A stretch of 64,000 bases of DNA from Anthropogastromicrobium aceti (lineage in GTDB: Bacteria; Bacillota; Clostridia; Lachnospirales; Lachnospiraceae). A program made the position numbers and the translations under genes. The notes beneath the pieces were generated by a model. The model made no database searches. It was given only the letters and a program-made list of their open reading frames with translations, and was not told where the DNA came from. The DNA lies in NCBI RefSeq assembly GCF_025567095.1, contig NZ_JAOQJH010000001.1; one strand, 5' to 3'. Shown here piece after piece: positions 1 to 6,623 of the stretch (position 1 is its first letter; every line of letters begins with the position of its first letter).

Positions 1-30
1 TCTATCTTACTCTTTCTGAACATGAAAATA

Positions 31-72
31 CCCCCATATAGGACTTTTATATTTCATTGTCCTATATGAGGG
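31..72. repeat. Long inverted repeat (hairpin)
   Basis: The arms CATATAGGAC and GTCCTATATG pair perfectly, extended by C/G pairs, around a loop of about 16 nt. It has no clear T-tract. It may be the end of an upstream transcription unit or the edge of a mobile segment. Confidence 0.55.
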
Positions 73-96
73 TAGCATATCAGGGCAGGGGAGTTG

Positions 97-118
97 AATA
101 GGCAAAGCCTATTTTTTA
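97..118 (+). terminator. Rho-independent terminator
   Basis: AATAGGC-aaa-GCCTATT forms a 7-bp stem followed by TTTT. It probably ends a gene to the left of the window and insulates the island from it. Confidence 0.6.
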
Positions 119-138
119 TGTCCAAATTGTTTTTTTAG

Positions 139-222
139 AATAGGTTACCTTTTTTTACGATTTTATGATTAGATTCAGAAGATGCCATAAAATCGTATAT
201 ATGATATAGGTTACCTTTTTTG
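139..222 (+). promoter_or_regulatory. Two GGTTACC boxes upstream of the first island gene
   Basis: ATAGGTTACCTTTTTT occurs twice (GGTTACC at 143-149 and 209-215). The second copy is preceded by TATGATATA. The same block recurs at 10278-10284 before the radical SAM operon, and a variant lies at 14227-14233 before a third island gene. Its position 60-100 nt before start codons suggests a shared promoter or operator. The cognate factor is unknown. Confidence 0.5.
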
Positions 223-284
223 GAAATTTTGCAATAACAATACATCATTTGCAAAATTTTACATTACATAAGGAGGAAGCAAAC

Positions 285-605
285 ATGAAGAAAACAAATG
301 ACTTTAGCGGTTGGGTAACTGCGGAGCGAAATTTCGAAAAAAAGTGGATGATTGATTCCACTGGTGAGGAGGTTTGTCATGAAGTGCCAGGGCACAAATT
401 GCATTTTTACCTTGAGAAGAAAGGTAAAAAAGTATATTTGTTCACACAAAGCTATAACATTGCGGTGGCACGGGAATTTACCTCAGGAAAGACCGCGGAT
501 GAACTGCGGCGTTATCACAAATGGGGAAGAAATCCTCGGGTTGATAAGACTATTGAGAAAATTCCGATGTATATCACTTACATTAAACAGGAAGGATTGG
601 TGTGA
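285..605 (+). CDS. Hypothetical protein of the island (106 aa)
   Basis: I do not recognise this family. The start is set by AAGGAGG at 270-276, eight bases before the ATG. The product is small, basic and apparently soluble, without a signal peptide or membrane segment. Its C-terminal half (TADELRRYHKWGR, then DKTIEKIPMY) is repeated almost exactly in a broken copy at 9795-10005, so the gene has been duplicated in this island. It lies seven bases before a small helix-turn-helix gene and probably shares its transcript. Two GGTTACC boxes precede it. Confidence 0.75.
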   Translation: MKKTNDFSGWVTAERNFEKKWMIDSTGEEVCHEVPGHKLHFYLEKKGKKVYLFTQSYNIAVAREFTSGKTADELRRYHKWGRNPRVDKTIEKIPMYITYIKQEGLV

Positions 606-611
606 ATTTAT

Positions 612-836
612 ATGAAGAAGTCCAAGTACGAGAGAATATTAGATATTCATATTGCTTTGGAAAAAGGTAAATGTCTTTTTAAAGTCGAATTGGCAAATGA
701 ATATGAAGTCAATGAGAGAACAATCCAAAGAGACATTGATGATCTTAGAGCATATTATTCAGAATCATTTTTAACACTTGGTGTTAAGGAAATTATATAT
801 GATAGAACCGATAATTGCTATAAGGTCGCGTCATAA
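612..836 (+). CDS. Small HTH (DeoR/WYL-type N-terminal) DNA-binding protein
   Basis: This 74-aa protein consists almost entirely of a winged helix-turn-helix like the N-terminus of WYL-domain regulators. KVELANEYEVNERTIQRDID carries the turn and recognition helix. The WYL ligand-binding part is absent, so it is either a minimal DNA-binding protein or a truncated regulator. It is translationally close to the preceding 106-aa gene. It could be a local regulator of the island, acting for instance at the GGTTACC boxes, but that is inference. Confidence 0.7.
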   Translation: MKKSKYERILDIHIALEKGKCLFKVELANEYEVNERTIQRDIDDLRAYYSESFLTLGVKEIIYDRTDNCYKVAS

Positions 837-846
837 GAATGATGCT

Positions 847-877
847 GGAAACAGTCGATATCATGTTGACTGTTTCC
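847..877. repeat. Perfect inverted repeat after the HTH gene
   Basis: GGAAACAGTC and GACTGTTTCC are perfectly complementary arms around 11 nt. There is no T-run, so it could be a weak terminator, an RNA-stabilising hairpin or an operator. Confidence 0.55.
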
Positions 878-949
878 GGATAGGAAAGTGCAGTACTTTA
901 CAGCTAAGAAGCAAAGATTGCAAAAAAAATTAAAAAATTTGCAAAAAAA

Positions 950-987
950 GGAAACTGGTGATTCCTAGAAACCGATATATAAGTAAG
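950..987 (+). promoter_or_regulatory. ECF-like promoter, copy A
   Basis: GGAAACT (950-956), exactly 16 nt, then CGATATATAAGTAAG (973-987), preceded by TTTGCAAAAA. Four copies in the island share this layout. The two-part structure resembles promoters of extracytoplasmic-function sigma factors (-35 near GGAAC/TGAAAC, -10 starting CG). It lies about 80 nt before the gene at 1069. Confidence 0.55.
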
Positions 988-1068
988 GGCAGAAGCTCAA
1001 AGAGTAAAACACGGTCAGAGCGTGTTTTCTATAGAACATTACATTATTATTAAAGCGAGGTATAAACT

Positions 1069-1611
1069 ATGGCAAACAACAAGAATCAAAAAACAAAGAA
1101 TTACGTAGCAGCAGCAATGGGAATAGCAGCCGGAGCAATGATATACAAGAAAACTCATACGGCATGCGGTCAGTGCGGAAGTAAGATATCTGGCAAACAG
1201 TATAAGATTAAACCTCATGGTGAGGATGAGCGGGTTGCAGCGAGTCTGGCTGGAGTGAACCCACACAAAAGATATGATGCTGATTGTTATGATAAGTTGT
1301 CAAGCGACTTTAATACATACAAGAAGCGTGCTGATAATTATGAAAATGTACGTACGTATTCAATTAATTATCGTGGGAATACTCACACAAACGGTTGCAA
1401 AGGTGTTCCGTATACAACTAATGGTTATGCAGACAGAAATGATGCTGAGGACACGATTCGAAAGGTTGCTGCGGTATGTGGAGGCGATACAGTAACAAAC
1501 CTGAAGTTTGATCGTGATGAGTCCAGAGAATGGAAAGCATCAGGAACAATTTGCCGTTCCGATGATAAAAGACACAAAGCAAACTCGGGCAAGACCAGAC
1601 GAAACAAATAA
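1069..1611 (+). CDS. Zn-ribbon-like island protein, paralogue of the product at 3767
   Basis: 180 aa. Residues about 12-25 (VAAAMGIAAGAMIY) form a Gly/Ala-rich hydrophobic segment. A zinc-ribbon half-site, CGQCG, follows; the second half-site is degraded (YDADCY where the paralogue has YCSDCY). The C-terminal domain (VRTYSINYRGNT to KASGTIC) is shared with the proteins at 3767 and, in its last 35 residues, at 2967. It has a basic tail after residue 165 that the paralogue lacks. GCGAGG precedes the ATG. Function unknown; the glycine-zipper-like N-terminus suggests membrane association. Confidence 0.7.
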   Translation: MANNKNQKTKNYVAAAMGIAAGAMIYKKTHTACGQCGSKISGKQYKIKPHGEDERVAASLAGVNPHKRYDADCYDKLSSDFNTYKKRADNYENVRTYSINYRGNTHTNGCKGVPYTTNGYADRNDAEDTIRKVAAVCGGDTVTNLKFDRDESREWKASGTICRSDDKRHKANSGKTRRNK

Positions 1612-1629
1612 TCATCTGGTAGCAGAATA

Positions 1630-1720
1630 GCGTTGAATAGCAATGATGGGCGGCATGATTTCAGCAGTGGCTGGAGCGATGCCCGCTCAGATTGCTATGC
1701 AAACTTAAAGAGTAGTTAGC
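1630..1720 (+). pseudogene. Decayed mosaic of neighbouring island genes
   Basis: ATGATGGG(C/T)GGCATG resembles codons in the 59-aa gene at 3530. The following CAGC(A/G)G(T/C)GGCTGGAGC and GCTCAGATTGCTATGCAA match the zinc-ribbon gene at 3767. No open frame spans them. This is debris from duplication or recombination among the island's small genes. Confidence 0.45.
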
Positions 1721-1744
1721 AGAGAACTTTGCAGATAATTCAAA

Positions 1745-1781
1745 TCTGTGATTTTGTGATGAAAAATCACAAGATCACAGA
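1745..1781. repeat. Inverted repeat before the 358-aa gene
   Basis: TCTGTGATTTTGTGAT pairs with ATCACAAGATCACAGA with one mismatch around a short loop, just before the ribosome site of the gene at 1805. It could end the upstream transcript or act as an operator. Confidence 0.55.
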
Positions 1782-1804
1782 AAAAAAGAAAGGAAGATAA
1801 AAGT

Positions 1805-2881
1805 ATGCGTATATCAAATCAAGACTGGAAAAGAAATTCAGCGGTAGTAGCAAAAGAAGCAGAGGAAAGTTTTGACGCTTTGAATACTCTTACAAAGGAG
1901 GAAATCAAATGGAGTATCGGAGCTGGGCTGATCGGAGCAACGGCAGATATATTATTCTTAGGCATTCCAAAGAAAACTTCTCATGGATTAGAAGAAGGCA
2001 CATGGGGGAATTTTGTTCGAAAACAAGTTGAAAAACAATTTCCAGAAGCAGATATGAAGAAATTAGCAAATAGTAACTTTTGCAAGGTACCTTATGATGC
2101 TCAGGATAATCGTCATACAGTAATACCGGTTCAAGGATTGTCTAGCTATTTGCATCGGCAGGTTTCTATTGGACACGATCCAGTTTTAGGAATGTTCTTT
2201 GGCGTTAGAGATATTCTTAAAGGGAAAATGACTACTATAGATGGGGGCGGAAGAATTGTTTGTCAGGCAATACCAGGATATGAGAAAAGAAGAGGAAAAA
2301 ATCTTTTTGAAGCAATCGCAAAACAGATTGTCCATATGAAATCGGATGCGACAACTGCAATGGGGCTTCCAGCGCCATTTATGGTATTGTTTAATTTATT
2401 TCAGTTTGGAAGTATCGGAGATGCTGATAAAACGATAGCTGAAATTGTTCAGGAAATGTATGTCAGAGGATATGATTTCATTCATTTTTGCTCATTAAGC
2501 ATGCCTGTAATGATAACTGAAGTAATAATTCGACTGACATATGCGGTTGAAAGAATAAAGGAAGGAAATTCTGTATCAGAATCAATTCCAATTTTAAAAC
2601 CTGGAGAACATTCTAAATTAGTAACAATGTTGCTTATTGGACATACCGTAGCTGTAGCAGTTAATGCAGGAAAAGTATATTTTACGCGTGATCCAATGGC
2701 AATTAATTGTAATCAATGGCTCGCATTTGGAAGATATGCCTGTAAAGAGCTGAAATGGCTTCTGAATGATAAGAAGAAAGCCAAAGATATATATATTGAA
2801 AACTATATGATTAGGCAGTTGGCAAAGCCATATGAAGAAGTTTGTAGAAATTTCGCATGTGCAGAAAAAATAGTAATATAA
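1805..2881 (+). CDS. Hypothetical island protein with hydrophobic segments (358 aa)
   Basis: No family is recognised. AGGAAGATAAAAGT precedes the ATG. Hydrophobic stretches occur near residues 37-55 (IGAGLIGATADILFLG), about 195-210 and about 280-295, so association with membranes is possible, but no clean transmembrane helix or signal peptide is visible. It lies between members of the small Gly/Ala-rich protein family and is probably co-functional with them. Confidence 0.7.
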   Translation: MRISNQDWKRNSAVVAKEAEESFDALNTLTKEEIKWSIGAGLIGATADILFLGIPKKTSHGLEEGTWGNFVRKQVEKQFPEADMKKLANSNFCKVPYDAQDNRHTVIPVQGLSSYLHRQVSIGHDPVLGMFFGVRDILKGKMTTIDGGGRIVCQAIPGYEKRRGKNLFEAIAKQIVHMKSDATTAMGLPAPFMVLFNLFQFGSIGDADKTIAEIVQEMYVRGYDFIHFCSLSMPVMITEVIIRLTYAVERIKEGNSVSESIPILKPGEHSKLVTMLLIGHTVAVAVNAGKVYFTRDPMAINCNQWLAFGRYACKELKWLLNDKKKAKDIYIENYMIRQLAKPYEEVCRNFACAEKIVI

Positions 2882-2902
2882 GAATATTTTTTTGCAAAAA
2901 TA

Positions 2903-2930
2903 GGAAACTGGAACCAAATTAAATACGATA
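2903..2930 (+). promoter_or_regulatory. ECF-like promoter, copy B
   Basis: GGAAACT (2903-2909), 16 nt, CGATA (2926-2930), preceded by TTTTGCAAAAA. It lies 37 nt before the gene at 2967. The -10 flank diverges from the other three copies after CGATA. Confidence 0.5.
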
Positions 2931-2966
2931 AAGAAGTAGAAGAAAAGAAAGCAGGAGGAATGAACA

Positions 2967-3359
2967 ATGGAGAATAACAAGGTACTCCAAAAGGAAGAAA
3001 TTAGAGATATGGCGGCGATTGCGGTGGCAGTAGCGTTAACTGCTACATTAAATTATCGCAGTTCTTGGTCAAATGGACAGTTACCAGAATATAGAGAGAA
3101 TCTGAAGCGGGTATGTGACGAGTTTCAGAAGATTAAAATTATTGAAACGGAGGAGATGAAATCAGAATGTGAAGGTGGTTTGTTTTACCAGACTGCGTGG
3201 CATGATAATAAAATTGGTGTGGAAACAGAAATTCGCATGACGGCAGCAGTATACGGAAAAGATGCAGTAACTGATTTTAAATGCTATCCCTATAGTGATG
3301 GATGGAAGGGAAGCGCGGTACTTTGTAATTTAAAAAGGGAAGCTGCAAAAAATAATTAA
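2967..3359 (+). CDS. Island protein sharing the C-terminal domain of the Zn-ribbon family (130 aa)
   Basis: The N-terminus (EIRDMAAIAVAVALTAT) resembles the hydrophobic start of the 59-aa product at 3530. The C-terminus (AAVYGKDAVTDF, then GWKGSAVLC) matches the end of the products at 1069 and 3767. It lacks the zinc ribbon between. It is therefore a domain-shuffled member of the same family. GGAGGAATGAAC precedes the ATG. Function unknown. Confidence 0.7.
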   Translation: MENNKVLQKEEIRDMAAIAVAVALTATLNYRSSWSNGQLPEYRENLKRVCDEFQKIKIIETEEMKSECEGGLFYQTAWHDNKIGVETEIRMTAAVYGKDAVTDFKCYPYSDGWKGSAVLCNLKREAAKNN

Positions 3360-3375
3360 AAAATTTGCAAAAAAA

Positions 3376-3413
3376 GGAAACTCAAGCTTTTTAAAATCCG
3401 ATATATAAGTAAG
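3376..3413 (+). promoter_or_regulatory. ECF-like promoter, copy C
   Basis: GGAAACT (3376-3382), 16 nt, CGATATATAAGTAAG (3399-3413). The whole block from TTTGCAAAAAAAGG to AGTAAG is nearly identical to copy A. It precedes two tiny ORFs at 3444 and 3530. Confidence 0.55.
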
Positions 3414-3443
3414 AGCAAAAACTCGGACAAAGGAGGAGATTAA

Positions 3444-3485
3444 ATGAGAAAAACAGCAAATGGGATTCGGGCAAGACCATATTAG
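3444..3485 (+). CDS. Possible 13-residue peptide ORF
   Basis: An excellent ribosome site (AAGGAGGAGAT) precedes an ATG with only 13 codons, MRKTANGIRARPY. A similar peptide start, MRKSLTRIRADPQ, occurs at 14807. It may be a leader peptide, a micropeptide, or a gene start whose remainder was lost. Low certainty that it is made. Confidence 0.3.
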   Translation: MRKTANGIRARPY

Positions 3486-3529
3486 AATCGCATTATAAAG
3501 TAAGTAAATAAAATACAAGGAGGCTTGTT

Positions 3530-3709
3530 ATGGATAATAAGAAGAAACCTATTATAAGTGAAGATAATATTTGTGATATTGCTGGCATCGCAATGATGGG
3601 TGGCATGTTTGCAGCGGCTGTACATCAGGCAAGATCATTGCATTATCCTCCGCTTAGTGAGGAAAAACGTCAGCAGCTGAGAAACAAGCGTAAAGACAAT
3701 AAGAAATAA
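3530..3709 (+). CDS. Small Gly-rich hydrophobic island protein (59 aa)
   Basis: AAGGAGGCTTGTT precedes the ATG. Residues about 18-33 (IAGIAMMGGMFAAAV) form a short Gly/Ala-rich hydrophobic helix, followed by a charged tail with EEKRQQLRNKRK. The N-terminus aligns with that of the 130-aa product at 2967. It is probably a small membrane-associated protein. Function unknown. Confidence 0.6.
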   Translation: MDNKKKPIISEDNICDIAGIAMMGGMFAAAVHQARSLHYPPLSEEKRQQLRNKRKDNKK

Positions 3710-3766
3710 AACACAGCTCGATAGTGTTTTATACATATCATTATAATAAAAAAGTGAGGTATTATT

Positions 3767-4270
3767 ATGGCTAATAATTCAAGAAATAGTTTAAACACTT
3801 ATGCAGCAGTTGGAGCAGTTGGAGCAGCAGCGGCTGGAGCAATGCTGTACAAGAGAACCCACACGACATGTGGTCAGTGTGGATGTAAGATAACTGGCAG
3901 ACAGTATACGATCCGAGCTTATAATGAGGAAGGCAAAGCAGCTATTGAAATGGCTGGTGCGAATCCGCATGCTAAATATTGCTCAGATTGCTATGCAAGC
4001 TTAAAGAGCGAATTTGATTCGTATAGAAGCCGCATCGACAATTATGACAGTGTGCGTACGTTTTCAATTAACTATCGCGGAAATACCTACACAGATGATA
4101 GCAATGGTGTTTCCTATACAACGGATAGCTATGATAACAGAAACGTCGCGGAGAAAGTAATCCGAAAGGTTGCTGCTGTATATGGATGTGATGCAGTAAC
4201 GAATCTTTCATTTGATCGTGACGATGATGGAAAATGGACGGCATCAGGAACGATCTGCGATTTCAGATAA
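3767..4270 (+). CDS. Zn-ribbon-like island protein (167 aa)
   Basis: This is the intact member of the family. It has a Gly/Ala-rich segment at residues about 11-27 (AVGAVGAAAAGAMLY), then CGQCG and CSDCY, which together can form a four-cysteine zinc ribbon. The C-terminal domain contains RTFSINYRGNTYTDD and VAAVYGCDAVTN. GTGAGG precedes the ATG. A hairpin terminator follows directly. Its proximity to the metallo-beta-lactamase/GrpE-like/Hsp70-like operon is suggestive, but any functional link is inference. Confidence 0.75.
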   Translation: MANNSRNSLNTYAAVGAVGAAAAGAMLYKRTHTTCGQCGCKITGRQYTIRAYNEEGKAAIEMAGANPHAKYCSDCYASLKSEFDSYRSRIDNYDSVRTFSINYRGNTYTDDSNGVSYTTDSYDNRNVAEKVIRKVAAVYGCDAVTNLSFDRDDDGKWTASGTICDFR

Positions 4271-4280
4271 GCTATTCATT

Positions 4281-4318
4281 TGGAGCCAGGCTGGATTTTT
4301 TCAGCCGGCTCCGTTAAA
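4281..4318 (+). terminator. Terminator between the Zn-ribbon gene and the MBL operon
   Basis: GGAGCC-a-GGCTG and CAGCC-g-GGCTCC form a strong stem around GATTTTTT. The T-run falls in the loop and only short T follows. It occupies what would be the N-terminal extension of the next frame, which argues for the internal start at 4334. Confidence 0.55.
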
Positions 4319-4333
4319 AAAAACGGAGGCAAA

Positions 4334-5509
4334 ATGAGAAAAGAAGCAAATAAATTACGCAGTAATGATATCTTTTTTATGCCGCTTGGCGGAGGCCAGC
4401 GTGTGGGAGCCAGCTGTTATTTTTTGCGTCTGGGTGACACGAATATTTTGCTTGATGCGGGAATTGGGGGAGATGGCAAAACGAAATTTCTTCCAGATGA
4501 ATATTCACTGACAACATTGCCGTTTGTGCAGAGCATGGGGCAGATTCATCAGATTTACATTTCTCATGCGCATATGGATCATGTAGGGTATCTGATTCCT
4601 CTTATGAAGGAATGTAAGAACGCTGAGGTATTTATGACAACAGAAACAGCGGCTTTTGCAGAATATCAGTTATATGATAAGAAATTTTTCAGTACCAGTA
4701 AAGTCTTGAAAGCAGAGAGTGCAAGATTGGCAGCAAAAGATCTGCTAGATCGGACTACGAAAGTATCGTTTATGCAAAAGTTTGATTTTGGAACATTTCA
4801 GGTTCAGTTTTTTCCAGCAGGACATATTCCAGGTGCAATGATGATTTTGTTTGAATTTGCAGGAAAGCGAATCTTATATACAGGAGATTTTTCAGTGAGC
4901 AGTACTGCTCTTACAGGAGGCTGTATTTTTCCAGATGATATCGATATAGATGTAATGATTATGTGTGCGTTGCATGCAAAGCATCCATGGTACCATATAG
5001 CATGTAATCAACTAGATCAGATGGTACAAAAGGTATTTCAAATGGCGAATAGAAAGCTAACATGGTGTTATGTGCCACAACTAAGTAAGGGAGTTGAGTT
5101 TTTGAAAAGGCTTAATCAGAAAAATATGGCAAAAATTCCAATCTATCTTGATCAATCTATTCTGCAAATGGTAAGAAAGATGGAAGACATTGGTGTTCCT
5201 ATATTGGCACCAGAAAATAAAATAGCGCAGCAAATGACAAAAAACAGCAGAGGTATTTATCTGACAGCTGATAACAGAGAACTTCCAGATAGTCAGTTTC
5301 AGAAAATCAGAGTAGATTTTACTCTTCATGAAAGTTTTGATGAAATGGAGCAATTTATTGAGCGAGTGAATCCAGATCAAGTAATTGCCGTGCACTGTGC
5401 TGAAAAACAATTTTCAATGGACGAAACGATAGAGCAAGTTATGATAAGAAATGCAGCTAACAGAACGCAGTTTGTGTTTGCAGAAGATCGTTGCGTTTAC
5501 AAAATTTGA
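4334..5509 (+). CDS. Beta-CASP-like metallo-beta-lactamase-fold hydrolase
   Basis: 391 aa. An upstream in-frame ATG at 4280 lies in a terminator hairpin; ACGGAGGC before 4334 supports the start used. The metal site is complete: H78-x-H80-x-D82-H83 (HAHMDH), H164 in GHIPGA, D185 in TGDFS, and H354 in AVHCA preceded by LHESFDEMEQFIE, the layout of beta-CASP/RMMBL nucleases (CPSF73, RNase J relatives). The known family cleaves RNA or DNA; the substrate here is unknown. It begins an operon with the GrpE-like and Hsp70-like genes (22-nt gap, then overlap), implying one machine. Confidence 0.8.
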   Translation: MRKEANKLRSNDIFFMPLGGGQRVGASCYFLRLGDTNILLDAGIGGDGKTKFLPDEYSLTTLPFVQSMGQIHQIYISHAHMDHVGYLIPLMKECKNAEVFMTTETAAFAEYQLYDKKFFSTSKVLKAESARLAAKDLLDRTTKVSFMQKFDFGTFQVQFFPAGHIPGAMMILFEFAGKRILYTGDFSVSSTALTGGCIFPDDIDIDVMIMCALHAKHPWYHIACNQLDQMVQKVFQMANRKLTWCYVPQLSKGVEFLKRLNQKNMAKIPIYLDQSILQMVRKMEDIGVPILAPENKIAQQMTKNSRGIYLTADNRELPDSQFQKIRVDFTLHESFDEMEQFIERVNPDQVIAVHCAEKQFSMDETIEQVMIRNAANRTQFVFAEDRCVYKI

Positions 5510-5531
5510 TAATAAGTAAAGGAGAAGAGAG

Positions 5532-6623
5532 ATGTTTGATATAAATAATCTTAAAATAAAAAGCATACAGGTAAAATTTCATGATGCTGTGTGTGACAGA
5601 ACAATAACACAGAGACAGCTGAATGAAGAAATTACAACTGAAAATAAGTTGTTTTTGATTCTTTGTGAGGATCATAGCTGTACGCCAGATGATGCTGCTT
5701 GTAAGATGAAAAGTCAATTTGATATTGAGCTAAGTTCAGTTGACGTTATTCAAATGTTCCGCAAGCAGATCATGGCTAATCCAAATGAAAGAAAGCAACT
5801 GTTTGATTGGGCAGAAGCAGTGACAGATCTTTTTGAGAAAGCGATTCAGGGTGATCGGACAGCTTATGATCAGTTTCAGAAAAAGAGAAAAGAAGCAGCG
5901 GTTAACAAAAGTCGCAAACATAAAGCGCAGGAGCGTATAGTGATGTTGATGTTGTATCAAAAACATCCTGAATTGGATATGCATGAAGATATCAGAATTG
6001 TTTGCTTGATGGGAAATACACTAGCAAAATATCTTTTCTATGATATGTGTGATGCAGTTGGTATTGTGTATGGTTTTCCAATATATAAGGAAAAAAAGAC
6101 ACAGGAAAAGCAAGCAGGGCATCTAAAAACTATTACAAATGAAGAGGCCGTTGCTTATATTTCTCAGTTGGAAGTCAGACTTGAAAGAAGTAATGCAATG
6201 CTGCAGGAGCTGCAAAATGAGTTTGATGAACAGTTGGCAGACAGCAAGGTAAAGGAATTGACAGACTTTTTTGTACGTCTGAATTCTGAACAATATGGCT
6301 GTATCTTAGATGAACTGATCCAGATCCGAAAAGGGGTAGATCGCCTAAGAAAAGAAAAAAGTGAACTGCCGATGGAGATCAATGGATTGCTGATTTTGGT
6401 AAAGCAGCTAATTCACTTTGTCAGAGATAGTCATATAGAGCCTATTTTAAAAATCGGTGCAGTTCAGGAAGTAACTGCGGCGGATATCCAATATTACAGC
6501 TATGAAGGAAGCCCTTTTACTTCACCTGAAGAAAGAAAGTCGGTAAAGGTGATTTCACCGGGATGGATTTTTATGGATAAGCAGGTACAGATTTCACGTC
6601 CACGAGTAAAGGAGAAAAAATAA
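5532..6623 (+). CDS. Coiled-coil protein with GrpE-like C-terminus
   Basis: 363 aa. Residues about 205-245 are heptad-rich (SQLEVRLERSNAMLQELQN), followed by a helical stretch. The end (LIHFVRDSHIEPI, then KVISPGWIFMDKQVQISR) follows the order of GrpE: helical bundle, 'gIepI..G', then a small beta domain with '..pGw...d..l..A.V'. GrpE is the nucleotide-exchange factor of DnaK. Because the next gene, overlapping by one base, encodes an Hsp70-like ATPase, a partner role is likely. The N-terminal 200 residues are not recognised. The resemblance was judged by eye and needs profile or structure confirmation. Confidence 0.65.
   Translation: MFDINNLKIKSIQVKFHDAVCDRTITQRQLNEEITTENKLFLILCEDHSCTPDDAACKMKSQFDIELSSVDVIQMFRKQIMANPNERKQLFDWAEAVTDLFEKAIQGDRTAYDQFQKKRKEAAVNKSRKHKAQERIVMLMLYQKHPELDMHEDIRIVCLMGNTLAKYLFYDMCDAVGIVYGFPIYKEKKTQEKQAGHLKTITNEEAVAYISQLEVRLERSNAMLQELQNEFDEQLADSKVKELTDFFVRLNSEQYGCILDELIQIRKGVDRLRKEKSELPMEINGLLILVKQLIHFVRDSHIEPILKIGAVQEVTAADIQYYSYEGSPFTSPEERKSVKVISPGWIFMDKQVQISRPRVKEKK

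Noticed and set aside
2618..2980. 120-codon minus-strand frame rich in Phe, Ile and Cys
   Set aside because: It is the complement of the 358-aa gene and AT-rich spacer, with no ribosome site.
4280..4333. N-terminal extension of the MBL protein
   Set aside because: These codons lie in a terminator hairpin and lack a ribosome site; 4334 has one.
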